A DNA stretch of 64,000 nt from Hydractinia symbiolongicarpus (Eukaryota > Cnidaria > Hydrozoa > Anthoathecata > Hydractiniidae), in the NCBI RefSeq assembly GCF_029227915.1, contig NC_079888.1:12509001-12573000 (forward strand), read 5' to 3'. The translations under genes and the position numbers were made by a program. The notes under the pieces are model-generated. The model ran no database searches, was not told the DNA's origin, and saw nothing but the letters and a program-made list of their open reading frames with translations. Shown one piece after another: positions 11,341 through 21,671 of the stretch. Position 1 is the first letter of the stretch, and the number at the start of each line of letters is the position of its first letter.

Positions 11341-11583
11341 TGTTAGGAGCCCAGAAACTGTCACTTTTTAACAACCCTAGAGCCATTATGGCTTTTATAC
11401 AAGTAATGCCAACCTTGTAGCCAGGTTGCCATTATGATAACTCGTTATGTTATGTACAGTGTTGTTTATGTTCATTCACCGCGATAGACGATCATGATAC
11501 GATCCTGCTCCAACCTGTATATAGTAAACTGTATCTGCGTGACATTTTGGCCTCGTGTTTTCCCTTTTCAATCTTATAATACA
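11341..11583 (+). mobile_element. Possible solo LTR
   Basis: The segment begins TGTTAGGAGCCCAG and contains a TATA-like CTGTATATAGTAAACTG about 60 bp before its end, the layout of an LTR promoter. TATAA occurs just before the TG and again near the far end, which may be a 5-bp duplication. The far end is not a clean CA, and no primer-binding site or coding region lies beside it. Low-confidence call. Confidence 0.25.
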
Positions 11584-12460
11584 TTTTTCAATTACAGCCA
11601 AATGTTTTCAAAAAATTAAGACTATACTTAGCTAGCCAGAAAAACTTCTTTTTTCCACATCCAGAAAAATATTTACAGGCTTGTTTTCGTAAGTTATGGG
11701 TGAATATAATTGCTTTGGGGCCAATATTCAGGCTATAAATTTGGAGAAACTATATTCTGTAAAAGACATGCAAAACGGTATCTAGTACTAATAAAAACTT
11801 TTCATATTTAATCTATTTGAAACATTTGATCACATGAAAAAGGAGACAGATAGAGAAATAGCAACAACAACAACACAAACTGCATTGTAAATAGGCTTTA
11901 TTTGTATTATTAGATCATAGTACACCATAAACAACAACAGATAAATAAAATAAAAATAGCAAAATTATATCATGATTTTGCACAAGTAAAGGCTGCTATA
12001 TAAAATTGGTTTTTACGCAGCAATAGCTAATTAAAAACCATTTTTGGCCAAGACTCTAAAATGTTGAATCAAACTTGGAAATACCTAGCTGTTTTGCGAT
12101 AAACACTAACTACTTGAAATTTTTAACAAAACAAATCATTTAAATACAGATATCGTTAACTACATTTACACATTTTGTGTCCATCAGGATAGCGTTGTAT
12201 ATGTATATGTGCTAAGTCATTTTCGTTATGTTGGTAGAACCACAAACATTTTCCATGCCTGTCAGCATAACTTCTTTAGTGAAACGTGAAAAACTTTCGC
12301 CATTTCACCCATTAATTAAAACCATGTTTTTTTCCTAATTTTTATAATTAACACAGTGCCCAGGAATTATTTCGATATAAGATTAGAGCTTTTAAACCAA
12401 TCATCATCAAGTCCTGTCGAAGTCATTCTCCCAAAACTAGTCACGACTAGTGTTCTCTAG

Positions 12461-13015
12461 TCTATGGCCTTGTGGCATGTTAAGAAATCGTTTAAAAAGT
12501 GTCTATTGCCAGAAGCTTTTAATCTACAAAGTAAACATACAAGGTGTTATGCAGCTATTCGATTTATTGTATTGCTATCAAATGTCTTTTTACTTGTGGG
12601 TAACCCAAGACAACACAAGAACTTTGAGTTTGAGACAGGCCTTTTTAGATTTGTTGAAAGTGAAACTATAAACAGTTTCATGCTCACACTTGCTAGCACA
12701 GCAATAGAAAGCTCAAAAATCAATGGAATTAAAAGTAAACAGATATACCTGAAAACGTTGTCATTATAAAGTTAATGCTATGATTTTGTTAAGTCATAAA
12801 AAAAGCCTGCTTTTTCTGCCAAACTGCTTTCTTCTGCAATCCCAGGCGACACAGAGAATAAATGTTTTCCAGTCATGTTTTTTCTTAGCAACATTGCTCA
12901 ATTTCCTTCCACAATCATATATTGAAGCCTTCCATTTACTTGCTGCAAGTCAATACAAAACTTTCTTAGCCTTTAGACATGTTGAATCCTGGAAGATGCT
13001 TTATCCAAAATGCCA
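12461..13015. other. Unrecognised, weakly coding-like segment
   Basis: A 101-codon plus-strand frame at 12464-12769 with a hydrophobic middle, and on the minus strand between about 13000 and 12800 a broken frame with runs such as WKTFILCVAWDCRRKQF. Neither resembles a family I can name. The segment could be a decayed exon or transposon. Its right end (12989-13020) is one arm of the inverted repeat shared with 16886-16918. Confidence 0.3.
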
Positions 13016-13738
13016 TTCCGTCATCATCATCATCATCATTCTCGGCTTAACGTCCTTTTTTCCATGCTAGCATGGGTTGGACGGGGTATATTAATGACCC
13101 TCTTCCAATCTGATCTAGACTGTGTTAGATCTAAACTCAACTTCCTCTCTATCAAGTCTGTCCTTATAACCTCCTGCCAAGTCTTTCTCGGTCTGCCTCT
13201 GGGCTTTGCCCCAGGAACTATCAAGTCTCTACACTTTCTTACCCAATTATCCTCCTCCATTCTTTCCAAGTGCCCCAGTCAATTCAATTTTCTTATCTGG
13301 ATAACATCTTGAATTCTACGGAGACTTAGCCTGCTTCTTAGCTCATCTGAACTCTTTCTGTCTCTCAGACTGGCTTTACACATCCACCTAACCATTCTCG
13401 TATCATTCCTTTCTAAACAGTCAAGATCTTCCTGCTTCACTGCCCATGTCTCACTACCGTACAACATAACACTTCTTACACAGGCCTCATACAACCTACC
13501 TTTTACCTCAATCTGCTAGTCAACAAAGGAAGTAACTCTCTGAACTTTTTCCAAGCAGAACCTATCCTGCAAGTAACACTTCTTCTAGCACCCCCTTCAC
13601 TGCCGAACATATCACCTAAGTAACAGAAGTTCTTAACTATCTCTAACGAGCCACTGTTGTACATCATTAAAGCTGGAAATACTTCATTCTTTATAATCTC
13701 ACCTTTGCAACGCTTGCATACAAACTGTATGTCAGCTC

Positions 13739-14911
13739 TTACCTTCCACTAATACTACTGCACTTCTTATGTACCCAATGCTTGCAAGTCTGACAAAAAA
13801 TTGAGTTACTACCAACCCCTTTCCTGCAAACTCCACAAGGCCACTTTCCAACTACAGGGTCACACTTGGCTGCAATGCTACTAATCATGACTTTAGACTT
13901 TGCTGTGTTTACCTTTAGCCCTTTCTCTTCTAGTCCTTTCTTCCACTTCTTAAACTTTTCAACTAATTCTTCCATCGACTCTGCTATGAGAACCAAATTA
14001 TCTGCATACAATAACTCCCATGGACAAACTGTTCTGAACTCCATCAACAGCGCTTCTAAGACTAGAATAAACAACAAAGGACTAAGTACAGAACCCTGAT
14101 GTACACCAACATTTACACTAAATTCATCACTAAGTGAATCGTTAATCCTGACACGACTTCTAGCATTGCTGTACATAGACTGTACCATCGTAACTAGCCA
14201 CTTATCCACACCTAATTTTCTCATAGCCCACCAAATAACTTTACGTGGCACTCTATCAAAAGCTTTCTCTAAATCTACAAAGGCAAAATAGAGATTCTTT
14301 CTCTTTCCTAAATACTTTTCCTGAAGCTGTCTGAGTAAAAATATTGCATCTGTAGTGCCACACCCTGGAACAAAACCAAATTGCATCTTATCTATATCAA
14401 TTCTTTCTCTAAGTAACTTATCGATCACTCTTTCAATAACTTTCATTACTTGATCAACCAACTTAAAACCTCTATAGTTACCCCTTTCTAATGCATCACC
14501 CTTGCCCTTGAAACAATTCACTATTACACTCGACTGCCAGTCACTCGGAATAGCACCATCCTTTATAATCTGGTTAGCAAGACTTGTAATAAGCTTAACT
14601 CCAATATATCCAGATGCTTTTACCATCTCTGCAACAATACCTGTTACTCCTGCAGCATTGCCAATCTTCAATTTCCAAATAGCCTCCACTACCCATTCTG
14701 TCTTGATCTGCATAGCTGGCCCTTCTACAACATCATCATCAGACAAATTATCCTCGTTCCAATCAAACTCAGTGTTAAGCAACCTTTGATAATAATTCTT
14801 CCAAGCTACCCTTTTCTCCTCCTCTGTGCTAGCCAAAACACCTTTATCGATACGTATACACTTCTCACCTATAACATCCTGATTAGTCTTCTTAATTTGC
14901 TTTGCTATCAT
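13739..14911 (-). pseudogene. RTE reverse transcriptase with PHD finger, copy 1
   Basis: RT motifs in order: a region around NAAGVTGIVAEMVKASG, FKGKGDALERGNYRGFKL, QFGFVPGCGTTDAIFLLRQL, FAFVDLEKAFDRVPRKV, GVHQGSVLSPLLFILVLEAL, then LLYADNLVLIAE where the second catalytic Asp has become Asn. After the RT comes a C4HC3 PHD finger (CGVCRKG, FCQTCKHWVHKKC) which continues, in the other copies, to FVCKRC. The frame ends at a TAA produced by a 1-base deletion, compared with the copy at 19787. Confidence 0.88.
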
Positions 14912-14917
14912 GAATAC

Positions 14918-16162
14918 CTAATTCCGCTGGTCTTCCCTTCTTAACACATCTGCAAATCTGTTTCTCTCTGCTTCTGATTTTGCCTTATACACTGCTGTAC
15001 GAGCGTGACGCTTAGCTTCTAAGTAAATATTTTTACTACCACCTGACTTCCACTCTTTCCAAAGTTTCCTCTTTTCCTTTATACACTGGTCAACCTCATT
15101 ATTCCACCACCAGGTCTGTCTATGTCTAGCTGGTCCTTTCGTCCACCCACAGGTATCATCAGAAGCTTCTAGAAGACAATTCTTCAATGTAGTCCAAGTA
15201 CTTTCAACATTGTCACTATCACATTGACCATTGTGGGCTAACTGCTGAACTTTTGCACTAAATTGTCTTGCTACAATCTCTTCCTTCAGCTTCCAGACTT
15301 TTCGACGGGGCCTGTACTTTCCCTTGGCTTCTTTAACACTCTTCAATATAATATCACAAACCAGCAACCTATGCTGGGAAACACACTCTTCCCCCGATAT
15401 AACTTTCACGTCCTTCACCACTTTCTTGTTTGACTTTCTAACCAGGAAGTAATCTATCTGTGTCTTACAACCACCTGACTCATATGTTATCAGCCTACTC
15501 TGTCTCTTACTGAATGATGTGTTGCAAACCACCATGTCCGTTGCCATTCCAAAGTCAAGCAATCTCTCCCCTTCCTTATTTCTGCTCCCAAATCCATAGC
15601 CTCCATGCACACCTCTATAACCTTCAGATGACTTCCCAACATGACCATTAAAGTCGCCGCCCACCATGACAAGTTCAGTGTCTCCAAACTTTGATGTGAC
15701 TGCTATTAACTCATCATAAAACTTATCTTTATCTTCCTCACTGAGTCCACACTGTGGAGCATAAACTGACAGAAAAGTGACAATCCTATTACCTATCAAA
15801 AACTTTATCACTATAATACGACTATTAACACGCATAACATCTATTACTTTTTCTACCCACTTCTCTGCAACGAATATGCCAACTCCTCCATATCCATCAC
15901 TATTACCAATCCAAAAAAGCTTATACCTTGCCCTCCTACCTTCCACAAATCTCACTGAAGCTCCTCTCCACCTGACCTCCTGAACACAACACATATTAAC
16001 AGAACTACATTCTAACATTTCAACTAATTCACCTGCTCTACCTCTCAGAGTACCAACATTTACACTAGCCATCCTCAACGCTAACATTCTGTGGTTTAAA
16101 ATTTTAAAATTAACTCTTATTAAAAATACTTCGGCATTAAATATGGCTTCCTTTAGACGCAC
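14918..16162 (-). pseudogene. RTE AP-like endonuclease, copy 1
   Basis: 414 codons from the ATG at 16162. Endonuclease/exonuclease/phosphatase fold motifs: CCVQEVRWRG (metal-binding Glu), SVYAPQCG, GGDFNGHVG, TQIDYFLV and a late SQHRLLV. This enzyme nicks the target so that the LINE can prime reverse transcription. The tail (LWKEWKSGG, RNRFADVLRRED) leads straight into the RT frame, stopped only by TAG at 14918-14920, three codons before the next ATG. The 5' end of the element is not fixed; it lies right of 16162. Confidence 0.88.
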
Positions 16163-17090
16163 TTATTACCCAGATCCCCGATTTACCCAGATTTTATTGG
16201 TAGTTGAACAGCAGCGTCATTAAACTGCTCCTGCTCCATTGGTAATGACAGATGGATCGTATTCAGGGAACTCTTCAACCACAGACGTCGCATGATTTTC
16301 TTCTTTTTGAGAGACAAATGTTGATTATGGATGAAAACTTTTTTTTCAGCAGCCAAACCGACTCTTCCCGAAAACGCCGATTTTTTTGGTTTTGATAACT
16401 TAAAACTCACCAGCAACTCTAAATGATTTATCTTTTTGATAAACAGAGAGAAATGATAATGACTTTATCTTGAGATTTCTAACTGCTACATCGACATCTT
16501 CCATGGATTCGAATATATATTTCTGTTTCTCTTTACAACCTACAAAGTATCCAGTGGAAAAAAATTTTCGATTTTGATTTAATTCTAGCTTTTATTTTTT
16601 CTTTATAATATCCAAGAATAATAAAAAAAAAACTTTGACAACTTACCATCTAGCTTTTCATTATTCGTTTTATTTATTTCGATTATTGAACGATGATTAC
16701 AGTTCGAAAGGTTTTATTTTAGTTGAAAACTTCAACGGTATACAAAATCTCAAAAACATGTGCGTGTGCCTCCAGGCTTTTTCCGCGAACTCCTGCTAAA
16801 TGCGCACCCAATGCATTTCAGTATTACGCAACAATACGTCATATTTGAATGACGTAATTCTAATAATAATTTAAATTTAAAACCACGGAATCGCATCTTG
16901 GATAAAGCATCTTCCTTGAATCCTACCCTATCAAACCGACCGGCTACTGGGAGGCAATAACAATAGGTAGAGTAAATTAATTTCAATCTTTCTTTACCGT
17001 AAATTTCGACGACTTCGGCGGGATTCTTCTTGACGTCACATATTCTTCGTTTTACAAGTGTCCAAAAGTCCACACTTCTGCGCGATTCTT
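16163..17090. other. Segment right of LINE copy 1 with coding-like patches
   Basis: Minus strand 16430-16190 reads SFKLSKPKKSAFSGRVGLAA, then a poly-A run and, in the next frame, EEFPEYDPSVITNGAGA. Minus strand 17073-16750 gives a 107-codon frame including PAEVVEIYGKERLKLIY. A good donor (AGATG/GTAAGTTG) occurs at about 16647 on the minus strand. These could be host exons or the 5' region of the LINE; I recognise neither. The arm at 16886-16918 belongs to the inverted repeat shared with 12989-13020. Confidence 0.3.
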
Positions 17091-18569
17091 CGTGGCGTCA
17101 AAAACAAAGACTATATAATGTGCGAGTCCTCTTCTTAAATGAAACATTACTTCTGGCGACGTTTCTTGAGAGTAATGATGCTCTCAATACAGGCTAACAC
17201 TTTAAATTAGTCTTAGCAATCCGGCAAAATTGCAGATGATTTTGATGTCATGCTGAATAAAATAGAAAACCTTGGTATCTCTGGCTAAATATCCAGTGGA
17301 TGAAAAGCTTCTTGGTCAGTTGCACTCAATCAGTAGCAGTGGACAGCAAAAAATCAGTAGCAGTCAATGTTCCGTCAGGTGTAGCACAAGGAAGTCTCTT
17401 GGGGCTGCTGATTATTCTGATTCTTATTGGTAATATTGATAAAGATATTTAAATAGCAAGATATAAAAGATATAAAGATATTTAGATATAAAGATAGGGA
17501 AACATTTTAAGTTAATGTGTTTGATACACAGTAACTTAAAAATGTTTCGCTGATGACAACAAAGTCAGCTGAGCTGTTGCAAATGTCCAATTTGTCTCCA
17601 AACTACAAAGAGATTTCAATAGAATATAGGAATAGCCTGAATACTCAGGTTAATTGAAAACCCCAATTGGGGTAGTATTTGGGGTAGCTAATTTTGATAT
17701 TAAAAGCATATATTTTGTAAATATACATTATATAATATATTTAACTTTATTTCAATACGACGGCTCTTAGCTTGCTTAACATACCAAATTTAGCACCAAA
17801 TTGCTAAAAAGAAGCTTCACTTTAACAATGCGTAGCTCCACCATATTTAAAATTTACCAGATGCCTTTGCAAAACTGAGCTGAAGTTGACCACTGAGGCG
17901 CCTGTTCACACTTCATTCACAGTTGTCGCACCATTTTTAGCATACAACAAAATTTTCTCTCATTGGACAGCATTTGTTGAAGTAGTAGGTAAGTGCAACT
18001 GCCACAGCGAATGGGAGTTTATGGACCCACCATATTTAAAAATACAATTTCGAAAAAAAGAAAAAATTTCAAAATAAAAACAAAGTTAATGAGAAATAAA
18101 AGTTTAACTTTTTGTGCGGAATATTTAATGTAAGCATTGAATATCTTATTATTGAGTATATAATATTGAAATGTGCTGAAATAGGGTAAAGTAACGAACT
18201 TGTGGTACCAAACTAAATATAAATAATTTACGCATTTTTATTTTTTGCTCTAGTGCACTGCGTTCTTTTATGCGCAACAAATAGATTTTTTGTATTCTTC
18301 TTATTCGAACTTCAACAAATAACTCTAAACACATCTTTACGAAAGATGGGCAATGTTGTGTACTGTGTAGTTCCAAGGATGGTTGCCACATGTATAATGC
18401 AACCAACCTTTATAGCTATAAAGGTTTGTCTGTACATTATATGTGACGTAATAAAACTTTTACACAGCTATAGCCTCTTTTCATGTTTTTAATCATCATT
18501 ATAGGAGAAGATTTGACATTAGAACTTTGATTGGGAAAATCCTCCTCTTTTAAGTAATTTACATTTGAA

Positions 18570-18690
18570 AACAATTGCTAAGGAGGGGGGGGGGGGTCAA
18601 ATTGCAGTTTTTGAATTTTTCACACCCAAAATCATTTTTTAATGACCCCCTCCCCCCTATCGAAATTTGACAATGAGATCACCCCCCCTA
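18570..18690. repeat. Poly-G/poly-C foldback
   Basis: A run of about 13 G near 18583-18595 with flank GGTCA is mirrored by TGACCCCCTCCCCCC near 18640-18657. A further CACCCCCCC run follows at about 18680. The arms could form a stem of about 15 bp. Confidence 0.5.
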
Positions 18691-18886
18691 TATTAGGTGT
18701 TTTGGATATCACACAGCAACATCTTTTCTTATAATCAAAACACAACTCTCTTTTGGAACAAATATTAGGAACAAATACTTTTTACAGGTTAATAACAACA
18801 AATATCAACAAAATGTCAACACAGTTTATTCCTTAAACATGTCAAAAGCTTAGTTCTTATTATCATTAGTTGTTACACTAGTCATC

Positions 18887-20666
18887 AGAGGTTGCTTAAC
18901 ACTGAGTTTGATTGGGACGAGGATAATTTGTCTGATGATGATGTCGTAGAAGGGCCAGCTATGCAGATCAAGACAGAATGGGTAGTGGAGGCTATTTGGA
19001 AATTGAAGATTGGCAATGCTGCAGGAGTAACAGGTATTGTTGCAGAGATGGTAAAAGCATCTGGATATATTGGAGTTGAGCTTATTACAAGTCTTGCTAA
19101 CCAGATTATAAAGGATGGTGCTATTCCGAGTGAGTGGCAGTCGAGTGTAATAGTGAATTGTTTCAAGGGCAAGGGTGATGCATTAGAAAGGGGTAACTAT
19201 AGAGGTTTGAAGTTGGTTGATCAAGTAATGAAAGTTATTGAAAGAGTGATTGATAAGTTACTTAGAGAAAGAATTGATATAGATAAGATGCAATTTGGTT
19301 TTGTTCCAGGGCGTGGCACTACAGATGCAATATTTTTACTCAGACAGCTTCAGGAAAAGTATTTAGGAAAGAGAAAGAATCTCTATTTTGCCTTTGTAGA
19401 TTTAGAGAAAGCTTTTGATAGAGTGCCACGTAAAGTTATTTGGTGGGCTATGAGAAAATTAGGTGTGGATGAGTGGCTAGTTACGATGGTTCAGTCTATG
19501 TACAGCAATGCTAGAAGTCGTGTCAGGATTAACGATTCACTTAGTGATGAATTTAGTGTAAATGTTGGTGTACATCAGGGTTCTGTACTTAGTCCTTTGT
19601 TGTTTATTCTAGTCTTAGAAGCGCTGTCGATAGAGTTCAGAACAGGTTGTCCATGGGAGTTATTGTATGCCAGATGATTTGGTTCTCATAGCAGAGTCGA
19701 TGGAAGAATTAGTTGAAAAGTTTGAGAAGTGAAAGAAAGGACTAGAAGAGAAAGGGCTGAAGGTAAACACAGCAAAGTCTAAAGTCATGATAAGTAGCAT
19801 TGCAGCCAAGTGTGACCTTGTAGTTGGAAAGTGGCCTTGTGGAGTTTGCAGGAAAGGGGTTGGTAGTAACTCAATTTTTTGTCAGACTTGCAAGCATTGG
19901 GTACATAAGAAGTGCAGTAGTATTAGTGGAAGGTTAAGAGCTGGCATACAGTTTGTATGCAAGCGTTGCAAAGGTGAGATTATAGAGAATGAAGTATTTC
20001 CAGCTTTAATGATGTACAACAGAGGCTCGTTAGAGATAGTTAAGAACTTCTGTTACTTAGGTGATATGTTGGGCAGTGAAGGGGGTGTTGGAAGAAGTGT
20101 TACTTGCAGGATAGGTTCTGCTTGGAAAAAGTTTAGAGAGTTAATTCCTTTATTGACTAGCAGAGTCCTGTCAATTGAGGTAAAAGGTAGGTTGTATGAG
20201 GCATGTGTAAGAAGTGTTATGTTGTACGGTAGTGAGACATGGGCAGTGAAGCAGGAAGATCTTGACCGTTTAGAAAGGAATGATATGAGAATGGTAAGGT
20301 GGATGTGTAATGCCAGTCTGAGAGACAGAAAGAGTTCAGATGAGCTAAGAAGCAGGCTAAGTCTCCGTAGAATTAAAGATGTTATCCAGATAAGAAGATT
20401 GAATTGGCTGGGGCACTTGGAAAGAATGGAGGAGGATAATTGGGTAAGAAAGTGTAGAGACTTGATAGTTCCTGGGGCAAAGCCCAGAGGCAGACCGAGA
20501 AAGACTTGGCAGGAGGTTATAAGGACAGACTTGATAGAGAGGAAGTTGAGTTTAGATCTAACACAGTCTAGATCAGATTGGAAGAGGGTCATTAATATAC
20601 CCCGTCCAACCCATGCTAGCATGGAAAACGGACGTTAAGCCGAGAATGATGATGATGATGATGATG
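18887..20666 (+). mobile_element. RTE-type LINE, copy 2 (5'-truncated)
   Basis: The copy starts inside the RT (LLNTEFDWDEDNLSDDD) and runs to the GATGAT tail. RT motifs are intact up to 19670, where one extra A in the catalytic motif (TATGCC-A-GATGAT) shifts the frame within YADD. A TGA follows at about 19730 in place of a Trp codon. The second frame (19787-20638) encodes the PHD finger (CGVCRKG to FVCKRC) and C-terminal region (RLYEACVRSVMLYGSETWAV and GRPRKTWQEVIRTD). Direct comparison shows it is the likely source, or a sister of the source, of copy 3. Confidence 0.9.
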
Positions 20667-20739
20667 TGTTAGTGGTTGCTTTCTTTCTGATATTCACTCT
20701 GGCTCTCTAAATTTGTGGCGCCGTAGATTAGTGGTTATA
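20667..20739 (+). repeat. 73-bp segment shared with the 3' flank of LINE copy 3
   Basis: It begins TGTTAGTGGTTGC directly after the LINE tail and ends within the A-box region of the SINE. The same 73 bases follow the tail of copy 3 at 22631-22703 with one difference (GCGCC versus GCGAC). LINE copy 1 lacks it. Confidence 0.85.
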
Positions 20740-21060
20740 GCTCTTGAACTCTGTGGGGGAGACCGGGGTTCGATTCCTCTTGACAGCGATTCAACATGGG
20801 CAAGCTAATGTTACTATAGCCCCGGGTTAATCCAAGCCATGTGAGGGAAATTGGGGAGATGGCTCCATGTGTGGGCCGTTGGATGTTGCCAGGAGTTGTC
20901 TAGTGGAGCGCAGGCTCTAATTGTGTTTGCGTAGCTCAAAATGAGCATTAAATACTCTAGGACTCTCCATCTAAGCCATGGCCCCTCCTGGAAATAATGG
21001 ACAGGGTATATCCCTCAATATTAGTGAGGCTAGTCATGTAAAATATGCACATCTATCTAC
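20717..21060 (+). mobile_element. tRNA-derived SINE (end uncertain)
   Basis: Starting GGCGCCGTAG, it has an A-box-like TAGATTAGTGG at 20724-20734 and a perfect B box GGTTCGATTCC at 20767-20777. The spacing (43 bp) is that of a tRNA internal promoter for RNA polymerase III. About 280 bp of non-tRNA body follow. I cannot define the 3' end, and no duplicate was found in this window except its first 23 bases beside LINE copy 3. Confidence 0.65.
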
Positions 21061-21594
21061 GGCGCTGTCGTTCTCCAGCAATTTTATTTTCACCTCCACT
21101 AGTTTTTTATGTGCCTGTAGGTTCTATTTAGATATTTTGTCCTAGGGAAATTAGTTTTTCTTGTTTCTCCCGTCCCTCTTTGAGCAGACAGTCTGTTACA
21201 AACCACTGTTTGAATAAGGTTGTGTATAGCATTTATTTTAGCTTATTTTGGGTGTATCTTTGTCTAGTGAGTATTGCATAATCTCCATCAAAGATTTGTC
21301 ACATTTGTGTGTTGATACCCTCAAGCATGTACACTGTTTCCATGCTATTTTGGTAATTATAGCCAGAAGATTTGCTGTGAGAACCTTGCATGTGATAAAT
21401 CTTTTTTCAAGTTGTTTACATGTGAAATTATCGCTAATAGAAACCATTTAGTCTGAATCTAATGGGATGGTTTCTTTCTGTGAAACTAGTCCGCGGCAAA
21501 GCGGAGCACATAATTATTGGGCCTGTAGAATAAAACTAGCACCCAAAACACTACCCCATGTTTTAATTAACCTGAATATAACGTAGCATTTAAT

Positions 21595-21671
21595 GACAAG
21601 AAATTTAAAGTTCTTAGGTTTGGTCGCGATGATACCATAAAACTTTGCACAAGCTTTTAACATGTTCAGGA
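21595..21671 (+). repeat. Left copy of a 77-bp target-site duplication
   Basis: The 77 bases starting GACAAGAAATTTAAAG and ending CATGTTCAGGA recur at 22720-22796. They encode part of the old CR1-like LINE and flank RTE copy 3. Long, variable duplications are known for RTE elements. Confidence 0.92.

Larger units (their letters stand above)
9537..12460. other. Intergenic or intronic stretch without recognised genes
   Basis: AT-rich DNA with only short open frames (for example 9820-10089) that resemble no family I know. I looked here for the UTP23 start exon (MK-x-RQK to DGTFCQ) on the minus strand and did not find it. The promoter-like region at 11025-11080 and the LTR-like region at 11341-11583 are listed separately. 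Confidence 0.5.
13018..16162 (-). mobile_element. RTE-type LINE, copy 1 (nearly full coding length, broken)
   Basis: The order on the minus strand is APE endonuclease (16162-14918), reverse transcriptase (about 14900-13870), PHD finger (about 13850-13740), then a C-terminal region ending RPRKTWQEVIRTDLIERK and a 3' end followed by a GATGAT trinucleotide tail at 13020-13041. The endonuclease opens MASVNVGTLRGRAGELVEML and has GGDFNGHVG, as in BovB/RTE (CFDP2-like) enzymes. The frame is interrupted by an in-frame TAG at 14918-14920, a 1-base deletion after the PHD finger (about 13737) and further shifts near 13500 and 13275. The catalytic motif reads YADN rather than YADD, so this copy is dead. 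RTE LINEs usually end in a short microsatellite, as here. Confidence 0.9.
17646..21574. mobile_element. hAT-like element, non-autonomous, carrying RTE copy 2 and a SINE
   Basis: The left end reads CAGGTTAATTGAAAAC with GGGGTAGTATTTGGGG 25 bp further in; the right end, read on the other strand, is CAGGTTAATTAAAACA with GGGGTAGTGTTTTGGG. Flanks AATACT and AATATA suggest a 5-6-bp target duplication, as in the hAT5 group. It lies exactly between two pieces of the CR1-like LINE. No transposase was found inside; instead it carries the LINE insertion at 18887-20666 and a tRNA-type SINE. Confidence 0.65.

Noticed and set aside
13018-13045. CRISPR-like or other regular spaced repeat
   Set aside because: It is a plain trinucleotide tail of a LINE; no spaced repeats occur anywhere in the window.
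14502-14789. Plus-strand frame over LINE copy 1 (mirror at 18885-19172)
   Set aside because: Antisense shadow of the RT frame.
17225-17645. A separate LINE from the one at 22797-23340
   Set aside because: The pieces are collinear in RT order and a target-like duplication explains the gap, so one interrupted element is simpler.
20053-20622. 189-codon frame opposite LINE copy 2 (and the same at 22017-22586)
   Set aside because: It is the antisense of the LINE C-terminal coding region and only repeats because the LINE does.
20717-20790. A functional tRNA gene
   Set aside because: A and B boxes are present, but the acceptor stem does not pair and the sequence runs on as a SINE body.
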